DNA of 64,000 nt from Cunninghamia lanceolata (taxonomy: Eukaryota; Streptophyta; Pinopsida; Cupressales; Cupressaceae), in the NCBI GenBank assembly GCA_027924645.1, contig BSBN01000843.1, positions 124,001 through 188,000 on the forward strand, in the 5' to 3' direction. Positions 1 to 12,560 of the stretch are shown here, one piece after another. The notes beneath the pieces were generated by a model. The model made no database searches. It was not told the DNA's origin and worked only from the letters and a program-made list of their open reading frames with translations. Position 1 is the first letter of the stretch. Each line of letters begins with the position of its first letter. Made by a program: the position numbers and the translations under genes.

Positions 1-214
1 AGAAAGGGGAATAAACTCTTTAGGAGATGTAGTAAGAAGTACCTTAGGAGATGCAGTTTTAGGGATGCTCCCATCTGTCTTCTTGGGTCCTCCAACAACA
101 TTTCTTGACAGAATCCTGGGAGAAAAGGTATCATCGCTAGATATATTCTTCTTTTCATGTAACAATTTAACTGATCTTCCTCCAAATGTAAGAATGAAAT
201 AAAACCAATGAGTA
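1..214 (-). other. Possible end of an unknown coding region
   Basis: The minus strand is open for about 71 codons and runs off the left edge of the window. It is rich in Ser, Pro, Lys and Thr and contains a short repeated pattern of the form T-x-SPK, which looks more like a disordered protein tail than chance. It lies downstream, on the same strand, of the unknown coding relic at 708-3933, separated by about 490 bases of AT-rich sequence with no gene. It could be a further exon or C-terminal part of that relic, or chance. No family is recognised. Confidence 0.2.
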
Positions 215-707
215 GTCCACTATAATATCAATACCACCCTTGCATCAAATCCCAACATAATAAAGGATACACTTGAATGGAAATAATCTTATATAGAAGT
301 AGGTTATCAATATTCACATAGTGTAATATAGATATCAAGATTCAATGCATCACATATTCAACATACGAAGAATAAATAACAAATACCAAGAGATACAATC
401 AACTCACTGCCAATCGTTCACTGATATTTATGAATTCAATCAATCACATACACTGTCTCAAAATATCACCCTTACTTCCCCAAAATAAATATTAGTGATC
501 TAGTTTTGAAAAGTCAATTTTGCCAAAATATGTCTTTCTCTCTTTTACTAATTCATTATATATTAAAATAGTGAACTGACTTTCCCGTATAATAGTTATG
601 CAACCAACAATACATAATAAAACAAAGTTCATGAGAAAAATTAAACAAGAAGCAATCTCAAATAATAAAGAGTTTCAACATAACAAATCATAAAATCCAA
701 AGAGCAG

Positions 708-3700
708 TTATGAAACTACTTCATTGTCTTCATCCTCTGTAGCCTCAGAGCCTTCTAGTTCGTCTAGAGTATTCTTATCTGCTTCATCTTCAACCTTCTG
801 TGATGTGTTCAGTTTAGCATGTAAGAATTTGAATCTTCCTATGATTGACAAAACATTTTTGACATTGGGAATATTTGTGATTTCCATTCTTGCCCTCCAC
901 TTTTGCAATACACTGCTAGCTTCCTCATACTTTCTTTCCATTTCCACAATGTCCTTGAAACTAAGCAAGTAAGAAGACACATTACTAAGGCATTCGATGG
1001 GATTTCCTATAGCATCTTCCGTCATTTTCAACTCTTCAGTCAACAAATTCTTAAAATCTTGTTTGATAGCATCCAACTCCAACATGTTAGACTCAGTTTC
1101 ATCATAAAACTCGATTCCCAAAGTTCTACAAGAGCTTCTGAGATCAAGCAAATAGTATTGGTTATTTTTGGCTAGGTTTTTCAAGTCACTGATGCATTGT
1201 TTCTCCATATACAATTTCTAGTCTACACCTGCCAACCATCTTACTGATTCATTATCTTCTGGTCTTTTAATGACTTTTTTAGTGATAGTGATAATGATGC
1301 TAGAATCCAAATTGAACATGGCAGCGAGGTTGATCCTGACTACATTCAACATAGCTTCATCTTTCCTGATTCTTTTCAGATCATCCATAATTTTTGTTTG
1401 CTTATCAAAAATCTTACCAAAAAGAGTAAAGACATCATGAATGAAATGAAGGCCATCCAGTATCAACTTCTTAATCCACTCTTCCACTGCACTCCTGAGA
1501 TACTTATATTTGTTTATTTGGTCAAATACTTCAATAGTTACACCCTTAGGAACACCAGTGGTAGCATCTAATGGTTGGGAATTGGTGTCAACAATGGACC
1601 TAATATATGAGGTGAGAATATCCACTTGATCCTCCAAGATCTCATTTTCCTTCTCTTTTTCCTCTAACCTACTTGCTAAAATGTCAATTGATAGCTTGGC
1701 ATTATGAATATCACCTTGCATAAAAGGTGGCCCTAAATCCACAATACTCACCTAAAAGTCATCTACAGATATGTCTTTCATTTGTTTATCCACCATTGGC
1801 TCTACTATTTCCACATATCGATGCTTGGAGACTAGATCTACCATTAGTCTAGACACCCTTTTGGCCTTTTTTGAGGTAGCTTCCAGGTTAAGTAGTCTAG
1901 CCATTGCATCAAATTATGTTTCGGTAATTTGAGAATACCATATTTTGCTTCCAACTTTTGTTTTCAACCAAGTTGGGGTGGCTGTCATAGAGCAATCACT
2001 TGTATCTTTTTGAGAGACCTTATCTTCCTTAGGAGTACCATCCATTGCTATCTGTTGTTGAAAAGGAGGGGGAGTTTGAAATGACCCATCCTGAGAGATG
2101 TGAGGAGGGGTTCCACTTTACCTTACATTTGATGTGTCTTCCTCATCTTCTCCACTCCGTAGTCCCTATTGTGTTCCCCCTGAGGTCTTATCTGCATGTG
2201 GATTAAGGTAAAATTTGACCTTTAGTTTCTTTTTGGGCATTTGAACATTTTCTCCATCTAAATTCTTGGAACTTATTTTCTTTTTTGGGCCCATCTACCC
2301 CACTTTGTCCTATAATGGGAGGTTGTAGCATGGTATCTTGAACAATAGAATGATTTCCATGATCAGGATTGCTCACATAAACTTGTGGTATTTCCATAAT
2401 TGGCTCCTTGTGGGAAGGAGAACCTACACCACCACCACTCAACTTAGAATGTAACCATGCTTGACTTCTATACAATACAGAATAAGTTCTAGTCTTAACA
2501 TTAGTGATTTCATTTACACCCCAATCAATATCAGGCAAAGGCTTGACATTCTCTACAGCAAAGGTAGGGCCAACCACATCAAAATAGTCCTCAACTATAT
2601 TAGGAATTTCCCAACCAATCTCTTCTTCTAACTTCATATTCGTCAACATAGTCAACCTAGAAATCCTCTAAATGAGGTATATGCTTTCTCAAAATAGGAA
2701 AATACAAATTATTCTTAACAAATTATTTACTATCAAAGTTACTTTTGGAGCCATAAGATTGAAAGAGAAAGTGATTTAACAATCTATCCACCTTTTTGGC
2801 ATCATCTGGTTTTGAACAAGTATAGTGAGTCAACTTAAGTGGAAATGGGTAACCTCTCTTCTTAGCATCATAATACCTTTTCCCTTCCAAATAAACTTGT
2901 CTACTTCCAAAAATATTATATAATCTAAAGCATATCTTGGCTATTTGAATGGGGGAAATTCAAAACCTCCAATTGAGATATAGGTAAATTTATCATATTC
3001 AATGAAATAACTACCAAACTCCATTTCCCAGTTGGCATCTTTGGTTGAGATTCTAACTTTAGGATTTTCCAAAATCCTTCTGACCACAAGCATTAAGAAA
3101 TCATAATTCACTCTTCTATACACCTTATTTCCCTTCTCTTCTTGTAGTTGTGGAAAATAATCATATACTTTTGTTTCTGGAGTCACTGGACTTGCTACTT
3201 ATAACTCTAGCCAATTCGGCTATATGGTAGCCAATAGATAAATCAAATATGAACACATGTGAAACCTCTTCTCATTATGAAAATTTACTAATTGATCATG
3301 TAGTTGGTCATTTATTAGCTAGGACCAATCAATGTATTGTTTTCTAGTACAAATCACAAGAATATATTGACACATCCAATTTTCAGACTCGTCAAAGTCT
3401 TTGCTCCCCATCACTCTGTGCAGTAGAGTAATAATGTTTGAAATTCCATTTTTGAAATGACCCCTAACCAAATTCTTAGGTAATTGGGAGTGTCCCTTTT
3501 TTTGCCTTTTCAAACAGGTGGTGGAAATTATATCTTTACATTTCTTTGCTCCATCCAAGTAGAAATTTGTGGCCCTTTCCTGTGTCACATCTGCATAGTC
3601 TTCATGGACAAGTAATCCTAATCTATCAGCAATGGAGTCAACATTCAATTGTAGAATTGCTTGACCATTCACAATTCTAATTTCTCTAGCATCCGCATTA

Positions 3701-3933
3701 TAATTCTGAATGCAAGACATTATCAAGTATGGGCATTTTACTGCTGGGGGAAAACCTCTAGCATGTACCAATCCACTGTCAAAAGTTTTTTGAGCAATGG
3801 GAGACCTGGTGTTAGCATTCATTTGGAGCCAAAATTCATGAAGGTTGACATGCCCCAGCTTGGTATCTCTAACCCTTGATAGTTTGTTTCCAATAATGAA
3901 AGAAATATCTAATCCCTTATATTTGTATTTCAT
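708..3933 (-). pseudogene. Decayed unknown protein, ~1,070 codons, globular N-terminus and coiled-coil C-terminus
   Basis: The minus strand carries a coding region starting at an ATG at 3931-3933 (protein begins MKYKYKG) and traceable to 708. It is broken by in-frame stops and probably frameshifts into open pieces at 3933-3319, 3186-2941, 2655-2203, about 1915-1218 and 1214-708. The TAG at about 1752 interrupts a frame that reads through on both sides, consistent with a former Gln codon. The first 300 residues look globular. The part below 1900 is charged and heptad-like, and the end is acidic. Length and layout resemble ORF2 of NA-1 and NA-2, but I could not align the sequences convincingly by eye. 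No catalytic motif or known domain is recognised. It may be the accessory ORF of another retroelement. A strong splice-donor-like AAGGTAAGT lies upstream at about 4134-4142 (minus). Confidence 0.5.
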
Positions 3934-5234
3934 CTTGATTGCCCGAGTAACCAGTGAGTAGGATTCTTAACTAGGGTGAAGCACTGTGAACTCAGGTTGA
4001 GTAAAGGGAAGCTATGCTTGATGACGAATAAAACTAGTGTTTCACAAGTCATGAACAATGGGAAAAACCCAAAATACACCCCCACTTAGCTAGCTAGCAA
4101 TAATCCTTTCATATTAAAAAGAAGGTAATAGAAACTTACCTTGGCAGCGACGCTTTATGGGAAGAGGATGGCTAAGCTAGCTGCGGTTAACTCTCAAGAG
4201 CGCTTCTTCAAATAACAATAGCGAATGATACTTATGAAGGGGCCTTTACTTAATAAGATAATAAGAATAGGGTTAGGACATTTAATACCCCTTGCAATAA
4301 ATGCTATCCCTAGGTCTACCAAAGCACTTTATCAAGAAATCATATTTTCTCCTTTATCAACAACTTTTTCTCTTTTAGAACTCAGTTATCAGCAACATCT
4401 CCATATCACAAACTTCTTTCTTAAGCACTGTTGGTGAAAAGTAACTTTTATGAACCACCCACAAAGCTATTTATAAACATCCATTACTTATCGACAATTT
4501 CATCTCATCATGAACCCAGCTTTGGAAGGTGTCACTATAGTCAGCAAAATATGATATCTGTAAACTTTATGGAGTTAGGCTATAAGCCTAAAACATTCCT
4601 TCTTCATTGGCAGTATACTTGACTGAACAATGGCTATCAACTTATCAGAGAACTGGGGAAAAACCAAACGTAAGCACTAAAACTTCACTTCACAAAAGAC
4701 AAGGATAACTGATAAAAGATGTGCCAGGGTGACTTATTAAGAAATTGGTGAATTGGAGAAATACGTAACTTAAGAACCAAAAATTGAAAGTTCAAGAAAA
4801 TGAAGAAAAATGGACTCTAACAAAGTAAAGCCACAAAGACTTGTTGGGAGAAATATGAGTTTGAGAACTTAGAATTTTGCCGATAACTTCAAAAACTTGA
4901 TATTTTCTTGACAAGTTCGCTGATTGAGACATTTCCCGACAAGGTAAGGGAGTTGGCCAAGTTTTTAAAAATTTAAGTTTGCCGACAAGGCATCATAGCA
5001 ATAAAGTTCCAAAGTTTGAAAAAGAGAGGATTTGTGGATAAAGAAGGGAAGATGGAGGAAAACTTATAAACATGACTCAAAGGCACAGGGGAAATAGAGA
5101 TGAGCCAAAAATTTCAATTTTGGGGAAACACCCTGATAAGTCCTTCCTGATGGATATAAGTATTGTCAATTGCCCTACTAAATGGGGTATTTTATTGTCT
5201 ATAAAGTGCGTAGTTTATATGGGGTAGTATCCAA
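3934..5234. other. Non-coding stretch, old repeat remnant
   Basis: No convincing coding sequence on either strand. It holds the putative leader of the minus-strand relic, with a splice-donor-like AAGGTAAGT on the minus strand near 4140. Towards 4850-5000 it has AT-rich sequence with repeated short words such as GCCGACAAG and TTCCCGACAAGG. The short open frames here have no family resemblance. Confidence 0.4.
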
Positions 5235-5723
5235 ATGGACCTGTCATATGCTACCATCCTAGTCCATGGAGTGGAAGTAAAACTATATAGAGAAAAGAGG
5301 GTGCTAGATGGCATTGAGGATCATTACAAGACAACCAAAGAAATAAATTTATTTGATACTAAAATTGACCATTTCATTGGGTATTGTGACAATAATGGTC
5401 ATGAGACTAATGTTGATCCTCACCATCATGCTGCCCCTGTTTGTGATGCAAATGATTTCTAGATGATGAACTTTAATGGTGCATGTTCAAGGGATGGTTC
5501 AGGTGCAAGCATTATCTTGATATCACCAGATGGGGAACATTATGGACTATCCTTTAGGATTGATTTCTAGTGCACAAACAACATTGTTGAGTATGAATCT
5601 CTTTTCTTAGGATTCAAATGTTTCTCTTAGGCATGGAATTAAATATTTGAGAAACTTGGGAGATTTTGAACTAGTGGTACAACAAGACAAAGATATTTGT
5701 ACAACCAAAGATAAAAGGCTTAG
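5235..5723 (+). pseudogene. Fragment of Tat-lineage gypsy polyprotein with second (archaeal-type) RNase H
   Basis: From about 5461 the plus strand encodes an RNase H fold of the kind found as an extra domain in Tat/Ogre-type Ty3/gypsy polyproteins. A FNGA motif stands where FDGA is usual, followed by GSGASIILISPDGE, then NNIVEYESL. After a frameshift near 5625 comes GDFELVVQQ. These match the usual order FDGA, VLISPxGE, NNxAEYEAL, GDSELVVxQ. The first catalytic Asp is Asn here, and stops replace expected Trp and Gln codons, so it is dead. The open stretch 5235-5460 just upstream is probably the linker before this domain. The fragment stops abruptly at 5723, where the LTR of element E begins, so E inserted into it. 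Confidence 0.6.
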
Positions 5724-6535
5724 TGTAATGCCCCACCAAGGAACTCCTTAGAGAACAACACAATTATGCTATACAACATGACAATTTTTTTTAAAAGATA
5801 GAAATAACAAAGTAATGTTAAACATATCTATACATATCATTAAACTAAGCATTACCCTCTAGGGTTCCATGGCTGCATTACTAACCAAACTATTAACAAG
5901 ATATAACATACATCATGAATTAACTAACAACAATAGTTCATCCTAAATTTATTACATTAAATGAATAAGCACATACATTTCCATTTTATAGCATCATTTA
6001 AGTAATCATCAGGATCGTGTGTACAAAACTAAATGTGCATTTACAAATTCCTATACATATGAGTACATCATTACATTGTTTACACTATCACTACTTCTGG
6101 TTACATTGGAATGAATACATCATAATTACAGTGCATGATACGACTGATATACAAAACCAATACATACACATAAGTAGCTGTCTCCATAACTGGTACAAAA
6201 TCTAATATCTACTACATGAGATTCATCCTTCTTACACACAAACAACAACAAGGAAAAACTAATGGAGATAAAAGCACATCCACCCAACCATGTGGAACTC
6301 TAAGGTCCACCCCCCATGCTAGGAGATAACATAAGGTCCCACTACAACAAATAGTCAAGAAGACAGTAGAATAACAAGTACAAGGACTACACATAACTCC
6401 AATACAACACGAGACAATTATCACAAGCAATTCCAAACATCGCTTCCAGAGGCAATCACACAACGAATGGGGAAACCACAATTAGGGAATGCTAGGTTGC
6501 AATAGGGAGGAGTGTCATCGCATGGTCCTAACATG

Positions 6536-6617
6536 GGTTACCCTGATAGTCTCTCACTAGACGCTGGCCCCATCTATGGTTACCCTGATAGTCTCTCTCT
6601 AGACGTCAGCCCCATAG
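6536..6617. repeat. Two-copy tandem repeat (~41 bp) inside E LTR
   Basis: Two adjacent copies of a unit beginning GGTTACCCTGATAGTCTCTC and ending in CCCCAT(C/A). A weaker third copy (GGTTACCCTGGAAAGCC) begins near 6816. The same pair is present in the right LTR near 57088-57170, so the duplication predates insertion of E. Confidence 0.7.
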
Positions 6618-7458
6618 GGTGACACATGCAGAACCGACATTCCTTTCGTGAGGACAAGGAAGTTGATTTTTCTAACTAGGCCTTCTCATCCCATCCTTAG
6701 TCTAAACAAGTACTACAGGCATGGGTGAGGAATCCAATTATCTTGTTTAATGTGAAATCTACCCTTTTCCCCCTAATTCATTTTAGGTTATCACTTAGTT
6801 GCCAACTTTCAATGGGTTACCCTGGAAAGCCACTTTGGGCCCTGGCCCCACATTGAAAGCCACTCCCCTACTTGCATCTAGAAGACCCTACCCATCAAGC
6901 AAGACATTTACCATCATAACGACAAGTATACACAAACAATGCAAGGCATTACCCATCTTGCATACTAAAGCATAATCACAAGGACCATCTCTTAAATCAT
7001 TGCCCCATAACTTCTAGATGAGGCAATCCATAAACAACATACTCCCTCATTTACGATTATCAAGGTCCCCCATCATCAAACACAATACTTAATCACAAGT
7101 TTGATACAATTAAATGAACAAACAATACATCCTTGAGGGAGATCATTACTTCATCATGGTGCATTTACAACATAGCATATACATAATTTCACTTTATTGT
7201 TTACCAAAAAAATCATCATACATAAACAAGGGTCCTCATGCTCTTAAATCATCATAACACTATACATGAAATCAAAACATAGTATCCTATTCCTCTGGAA
7301 ACTAAACCACTCAGGTGGATGCAAAAAACATAAATGACCATGTAATTATGGCATAATTCATTTACTAGAATATAATGACTTATTAAAATGAAATTATTTA
7401 AATCACCTTTTTATTCCTTCATATAAGAAAACACATTCTTCATTATTAACTAGAACAT

Positions 7459-7461
<3 letters not shown>

Positions 7462-7509
<48 letters not shown>
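7462..7509. repeat. (AT)n microsatellite in E LTR
   Basis: Uninterrupted TA dinucleotides. The equivalent place in the right LTR (about 58030-58077) also carries an AT microsatellite, preceded by CATACATACG. The microsatellite is therefore ancestral to both LTRs and changed in length since. Confidence 0.9.
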
Positions 7510-7511
<2 letters not shown>

Positions 7512-10500
7512 TATTATATTTAATTCCCATCTATAAACATTCATATTATTGACAAAAGAAACCCTATTGTATTTAATTTCAATTTAATTTCAATTAACAC
7601 CTTTCTATTTCTTCTAAGACATTCTTTTAATATTAACTAGAATAAAGTAAATTAATAAAATGAAAACACCTTACATTTATTATATTCATATTACTGCTAA
7701 AAGAAAGAAATCATAATATTTTATTTCCTAAATATTCAAACCGAATCTATTTACTTAAAACTCTAATTGCTATATTATTATTAATGGAACCCTAATTATC
7801 TTATATATATAGGGAAACCCTAAAATTTTGTCATAACTCTACATTACAGAAAATAAGAAAAGAACTCATATATATAGACAAATGCTTTATCATATATTCT
7901 TACTGGAATATTAGTAAAGATATAAAATGATAGAAATAAGTTTACTAATGATCAAGGAGCAATTTAAACATGTAAGTTTAACTCTAGAATTGGTTTAACA
8001 CTAAAAGGATTAATGTTTTTAAACTTACAAAACAGATAATTGTTTAGCTCTTTCTAAGAGTATATGGTTAGCTTAGGAGTCCTAACCTTAGTTCAAATAA
8101 GAAAAGAAAATAGACTTAAAAGAGAATCTAATGTTAACCTAAAAATAATAGACTCATTTCCTTCACGAAGGCCACACGAATCACTAAAAGATTGTCTAAG
8201 GGAGAAAAGCACAAGAGATGCCACAATGGCAGGGTAAACACTAGAAAAAATGAAGAATGGCATGAGGAACTAGTAGAGAAATCACTGTGGGAGAGATGTG
8301 AATAGAAACTCATTCATTCCATGGTCACACAAAATATTTTAGAGGGAATAATTTGAGACTTCTAGAGGCCAATGTGAACTTTTACTAGCACTGCATCGAT
8401 AGGAGGTTCCAGGAATTTGTCGATGGAAACAACCGATGAGTTTGGACAATTTTTCAGCATGAATTTCTTTTATAGTGTGAGACAATTTTCCAAGTGCTAT
8501 AATGCTCACATATACATTAAACATGGTTTGCGAACTGTTTGATATGCTACCTTAAGGAGAAGTTATCTCATGGAAAGTAGTGTTGCAGGATATGTACGAA
8601 ATGTTTTTATTTTCTTTTTCTTTTTGTTGCAAGGATGCTCTCAAAATATTTAAATTAATGAAGCACTCTAGAGCCCAACCTAACATTGTAATCTTTACTT
8701 GCTTTCTAAGTGCATACAACCATGCTAGTTTAATGGACAAGAGCTGTTAAACTTTCAAGCAAGTGCAATTGGTAGATTTAAATCCAGATCTGCAAACTTT
8801 TTCCAGCATCCTTACCAGCGCGCCAAAATAAGAGCTTTGAAAGAGGGTATAATTCAATCACATTGGTAACCCTAATTACATTATACCTACAGTTGATCAT
8901 TATGTGTGCAAGGTTGACCTTCTTGCCTGCTAGCTACCATGAGGACACCCTAAACTTTGCATTAAGATGCTAGTTAAACCTGCAGCGATAATGTGGATGT
9001 GTTTCTCTTGGTGTCGAGAGATCACCAATGAAATAAGGCTAAATTTCATTCTTTGAAAAGACTTTAGAAACTTTCAAGTAAATGCAAATTGAAAATAAAA
9101 TCTATAGCCAATTTGCATGCAAGATCTAGATGCTTGGAGAAAATAGGCAAACTGTTTGATCGATTCCTCAAAGAAGTGGTCTTTTGGAATGCAAAGTTTG
9201 CATATATGCTCAAAATAGATTTGTTGAGAGCTATGGATCTTTCAAGCAAAGGCGATTGGCAGGTTACACAGATTCAATGGTCTTTGCCAGTATCCTACCA
9301 GCGCATGCCTAAATAGGAGATTTGGAATAGTTAAAGTATATTCGCTGCAGCATGATGAAATTAGGAGTTTTATCAGATAATAAGGTTGAAAAGAAAAAAA
9401 AACTCTAGTAAACAGGTATGCGAAAAGAAATAGAATCATAGATAGGTAGGCGAAATGAAAGACACCTCAAAGAGATATCATTTCACGGAATGACACAAAA
9501 GAAATTGTTTAAGAGATGCGAACCATTTCCATCATAAAAACAGTTACAATATTCTTATGAAGGATATTGGTGATACTAAATGAAACAATGTGAAAACATA
9601 GATTCACACTATAATGGCATTCCCTACATCAGATCAACACTAATAAAGATAAGGTTTTACTGGTCCACCCAAATGCCATTAACAAGGTGAATCGATAGCA
9701 AATACACAAAACTAATACATTTGGCTAAGGAAAACACAGGCGGAAGAGAATGCATGGATAAATTTATTGAAAGGCTCAAAAGAAAATAGAGATAAAAATT
9801 AGAAATTAATGGAACCTGGATCACTTGGCTGGGCTAAAGACTCGATGCAGGTTTGAATACTATAGCTGCCAAAACAACTTCTCTAGTCTCCCAACAATAA
9901 TCCTCCAAAATTTTCCAGATGCTTCCTCCAACAACCCTCCTACCTTTAATAGAAATCCTGACACCAATTTTCATCCCAAAATTTTGTTAATGACAATTAG
10001 TCCCCTCTTTTTTTACTTTCTCACAATTTCCTATTTATTAATTTTATAACAATACAAACTATAATCTCATTTACAACCATACAATGCAATTTTTATTTTT
10101 ATTTATTTCAATATTTGCTATATATTTATTTTATAACAAATTATAATTTTTATAAATTCATTTTTATAGCCATTAAACAAAACATATACTTGATTAAAAT
10201 ATTTATTTTCATATTAATTTTATTAATTATATTCCAATTAAGTTGTTTATATTCGATAAACAACTTCATAAATCCACCTTATGATATTAATTTATCTCCT
10301 TATTGTTGGCAAGAGACACTGCTCCAGTATGGACCTGTATGTTGTCATTGATGGCAACAAGGCTCAGAGAACCTATCACCATGACAGGAAGAGATATCTC
10401 TGGAAGAACATGTTGGATTCCAAGTCTGGTTGACAGAAATGGCTAAGTATGGATATGCACAGAGTAGATGACAGTAAGTTGGATAGTATGCCTCTGCTAT

Positions 10501-11639
10501 TGAAGACATGTAGATGCGGTTCAGGTATGATGACAGTTGGTATTTGATAGTATTATGCTTCAGAGATTAAGCCCTAATCTTCTCTGGAAGTCATCTTGAA
10601 GAGATGTCTAAGTCCAAGTAAGAAAAGGTATAGTAGGAACAGTGACTAGGGTCTAGTGTAGTGGTCCACATTCCTCTGCAGACAAGTATTTTGTTATGCG
10701 ATCTTGAGGTGTTGTAAACACATATATGAAGTGTCTTATTCAAGAGTTAGGAGATCTAAAGTTCACCGGAAGGTTGGCCACAAGTTGCTAAGTATCAGCA
10801 CAGTGTTTGACAGTGTTTGATAGAGTTTGATAGAGTTTGACAGTGATAGAGTCTGAGATCTAATGGTCCGCATTTCTCCGCAAGATGATACCGTATCTTG
10901 TAGTTCTGAAGGTAAGATTGGGAATCTGTAAAGAGTCTTTGATACGATTTTGGAAGTGTTTTATGATCCGCAGTAGAAGTTGTAAATTAATAGATGAACC
11001 TATTAAGCATGCTCTTGAGGAACAAGCTGACTAGTGAGATAAATCTTGTTGCGGAGAAAGGTTATTGTGTGAAAGATCTATTTAAGTATTTGAATCATTT
11101 GATCTGACATATATGAACACGTTTGGAAAATGATTTGGGTCTGCGCAAACATATAGTGCATTGGATTGGGCAACAAGGTACATCTTTCTATGTACACGTT
11201 TCCCTTTTTAGATGCCAACATGATTATGGATCAATTCATGATGCGGATATATAAAGGCAATGAAATTTAGTTGTGATGGGTGTGTAGCATGGAGGTAGAT
11301 GTGAATATGCAAATAGCAGAGTAGTGACATAGACCAGAGAGAATGAAGACTTGGGATTCATGGTTCAAACATTAAATGGCTACACCTAGCATAGAGGCAG
11401 ATGCTTAAGCAGTATTCAGTTTCATGTGCAAATTGGTTGGACCGAATCATTGCAGTGAACTGGCAGTGAGCCTTCATCAGAGTTTAACAGCCCTCAGGGT
11501 TTAACAACCCTTATTATAATCTTGCTAGGTTTAGGGTTGAGGTAGTGAGCCTACTAGACCTAGTTGTACTTCATGGCAATGAGCCAGTATGTTTAGGCCC
11601 ATGGAGTGACCAAGCCTGAACATTATTTTTGTAAAGATT

Positions 11640-12459
11640 TGATGCAGGAGCATCCAGTGGTGTAAGGGTAATCTTGCATCACCCAAAAAAAAAGATGTGT
11701 TTCAAAATTGTTGATGTTCTTTCCATTTCTTTTCAAAATTTGTGGTTCTGGTTCCATAATCGCTTGAATAATGATGTAGAACTTTCAGTTTTTCCAAACT
11801 GCTAAAAATAGCAACATGCTATTTTTAGAAAGTTTGCATTTGGGCATGGATTGAAGTGAAAATTTATAGGAAGCTTCATAACTGAAAAATAAGACCTTTG
11901 GCGAAGGAATCACGTAAAGATCATTTGCGAGCTGAAAGATATTAAAGTTTCTGTTTCCCAAAAAACACCTAAAAATTATTCAAACTTAAGTTTAAGGCAC
12001 TAAATGGCCCCGTACAGGCCCAAAAATCGCTGGTCCGCGAGTTTTATGATGCATAAAATGGTTTGTCAATTGGACACTCGGATCAAAAGTTATGGCTCCC
12101 GGAAGTTGACCTATTTTTGGAGGGAGATGCAAATTTTGAAATTAGGTTGTTGGCCACCAAAAAGGCTATTAATAACCATTTTTGGGAACCCTAGGCAGGA
12201 GTAGAGTTAAGGGGGGAAGCATAGAGTCAAGAATAGGTGGGAAAACATAAACCCTAGCTGATTTGGGGTTACAGAAGGCAGATGATTCCAGAGTCTTGCG
12301 AGAGGAAGATGTAATGTGTTGCAACATGTGGACGGTTGGTTCCTCTGATTGTATTTGAGCTTCTGTAATGTAATAAGTTGTCCAAATCAATAAAAGAAAG
12401 TTCTATTTTCTATGTGCAATTTCTAATGTTGTGTGTTTGATGATTTACCCCCTTCATCA
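11640..12459 (+). repeat. 5' LTR of gypsy D
   Basis: Starts TGATGCAGGAGC and ends CCCTTCATCA. Followed after two bases by the PBS TGGTATTAGAGC (12462-12473). Matches 17118-17969 along its length with scattered substitutions. Contains a TAAAAATAGCAAC(A/C)TGCTATTTTTA inverted repeat (11803-11826). Confidence 0.9.
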
Positions 12460-12560
12460 AGTGGTATTAGAGCAAGGGTTCCTGAGTGTGTAGACAGATC
12501 GCTGACCATGAGGCAGTTTGTACCAGGACCTAAGGTTGTGGGTTTTTTGCGAAGATCAAG

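Noticed and set aside
6212..6481. Cys-rich 89-codon minus-strand frame
   Set aside because: It lies in the E LTR, and the homologous stretch of the right LTR (about 56830-57060) carries a deletion, so it is not maintained as a gene.
9825..10351. Hydrophobic plus-strand open frames resembling a membrane protein
   Set aside because: The sequence is extremely AT-rich; runs of Ile, Phe, Tyr and Leu are expected by chance and no start context or homology is seen.
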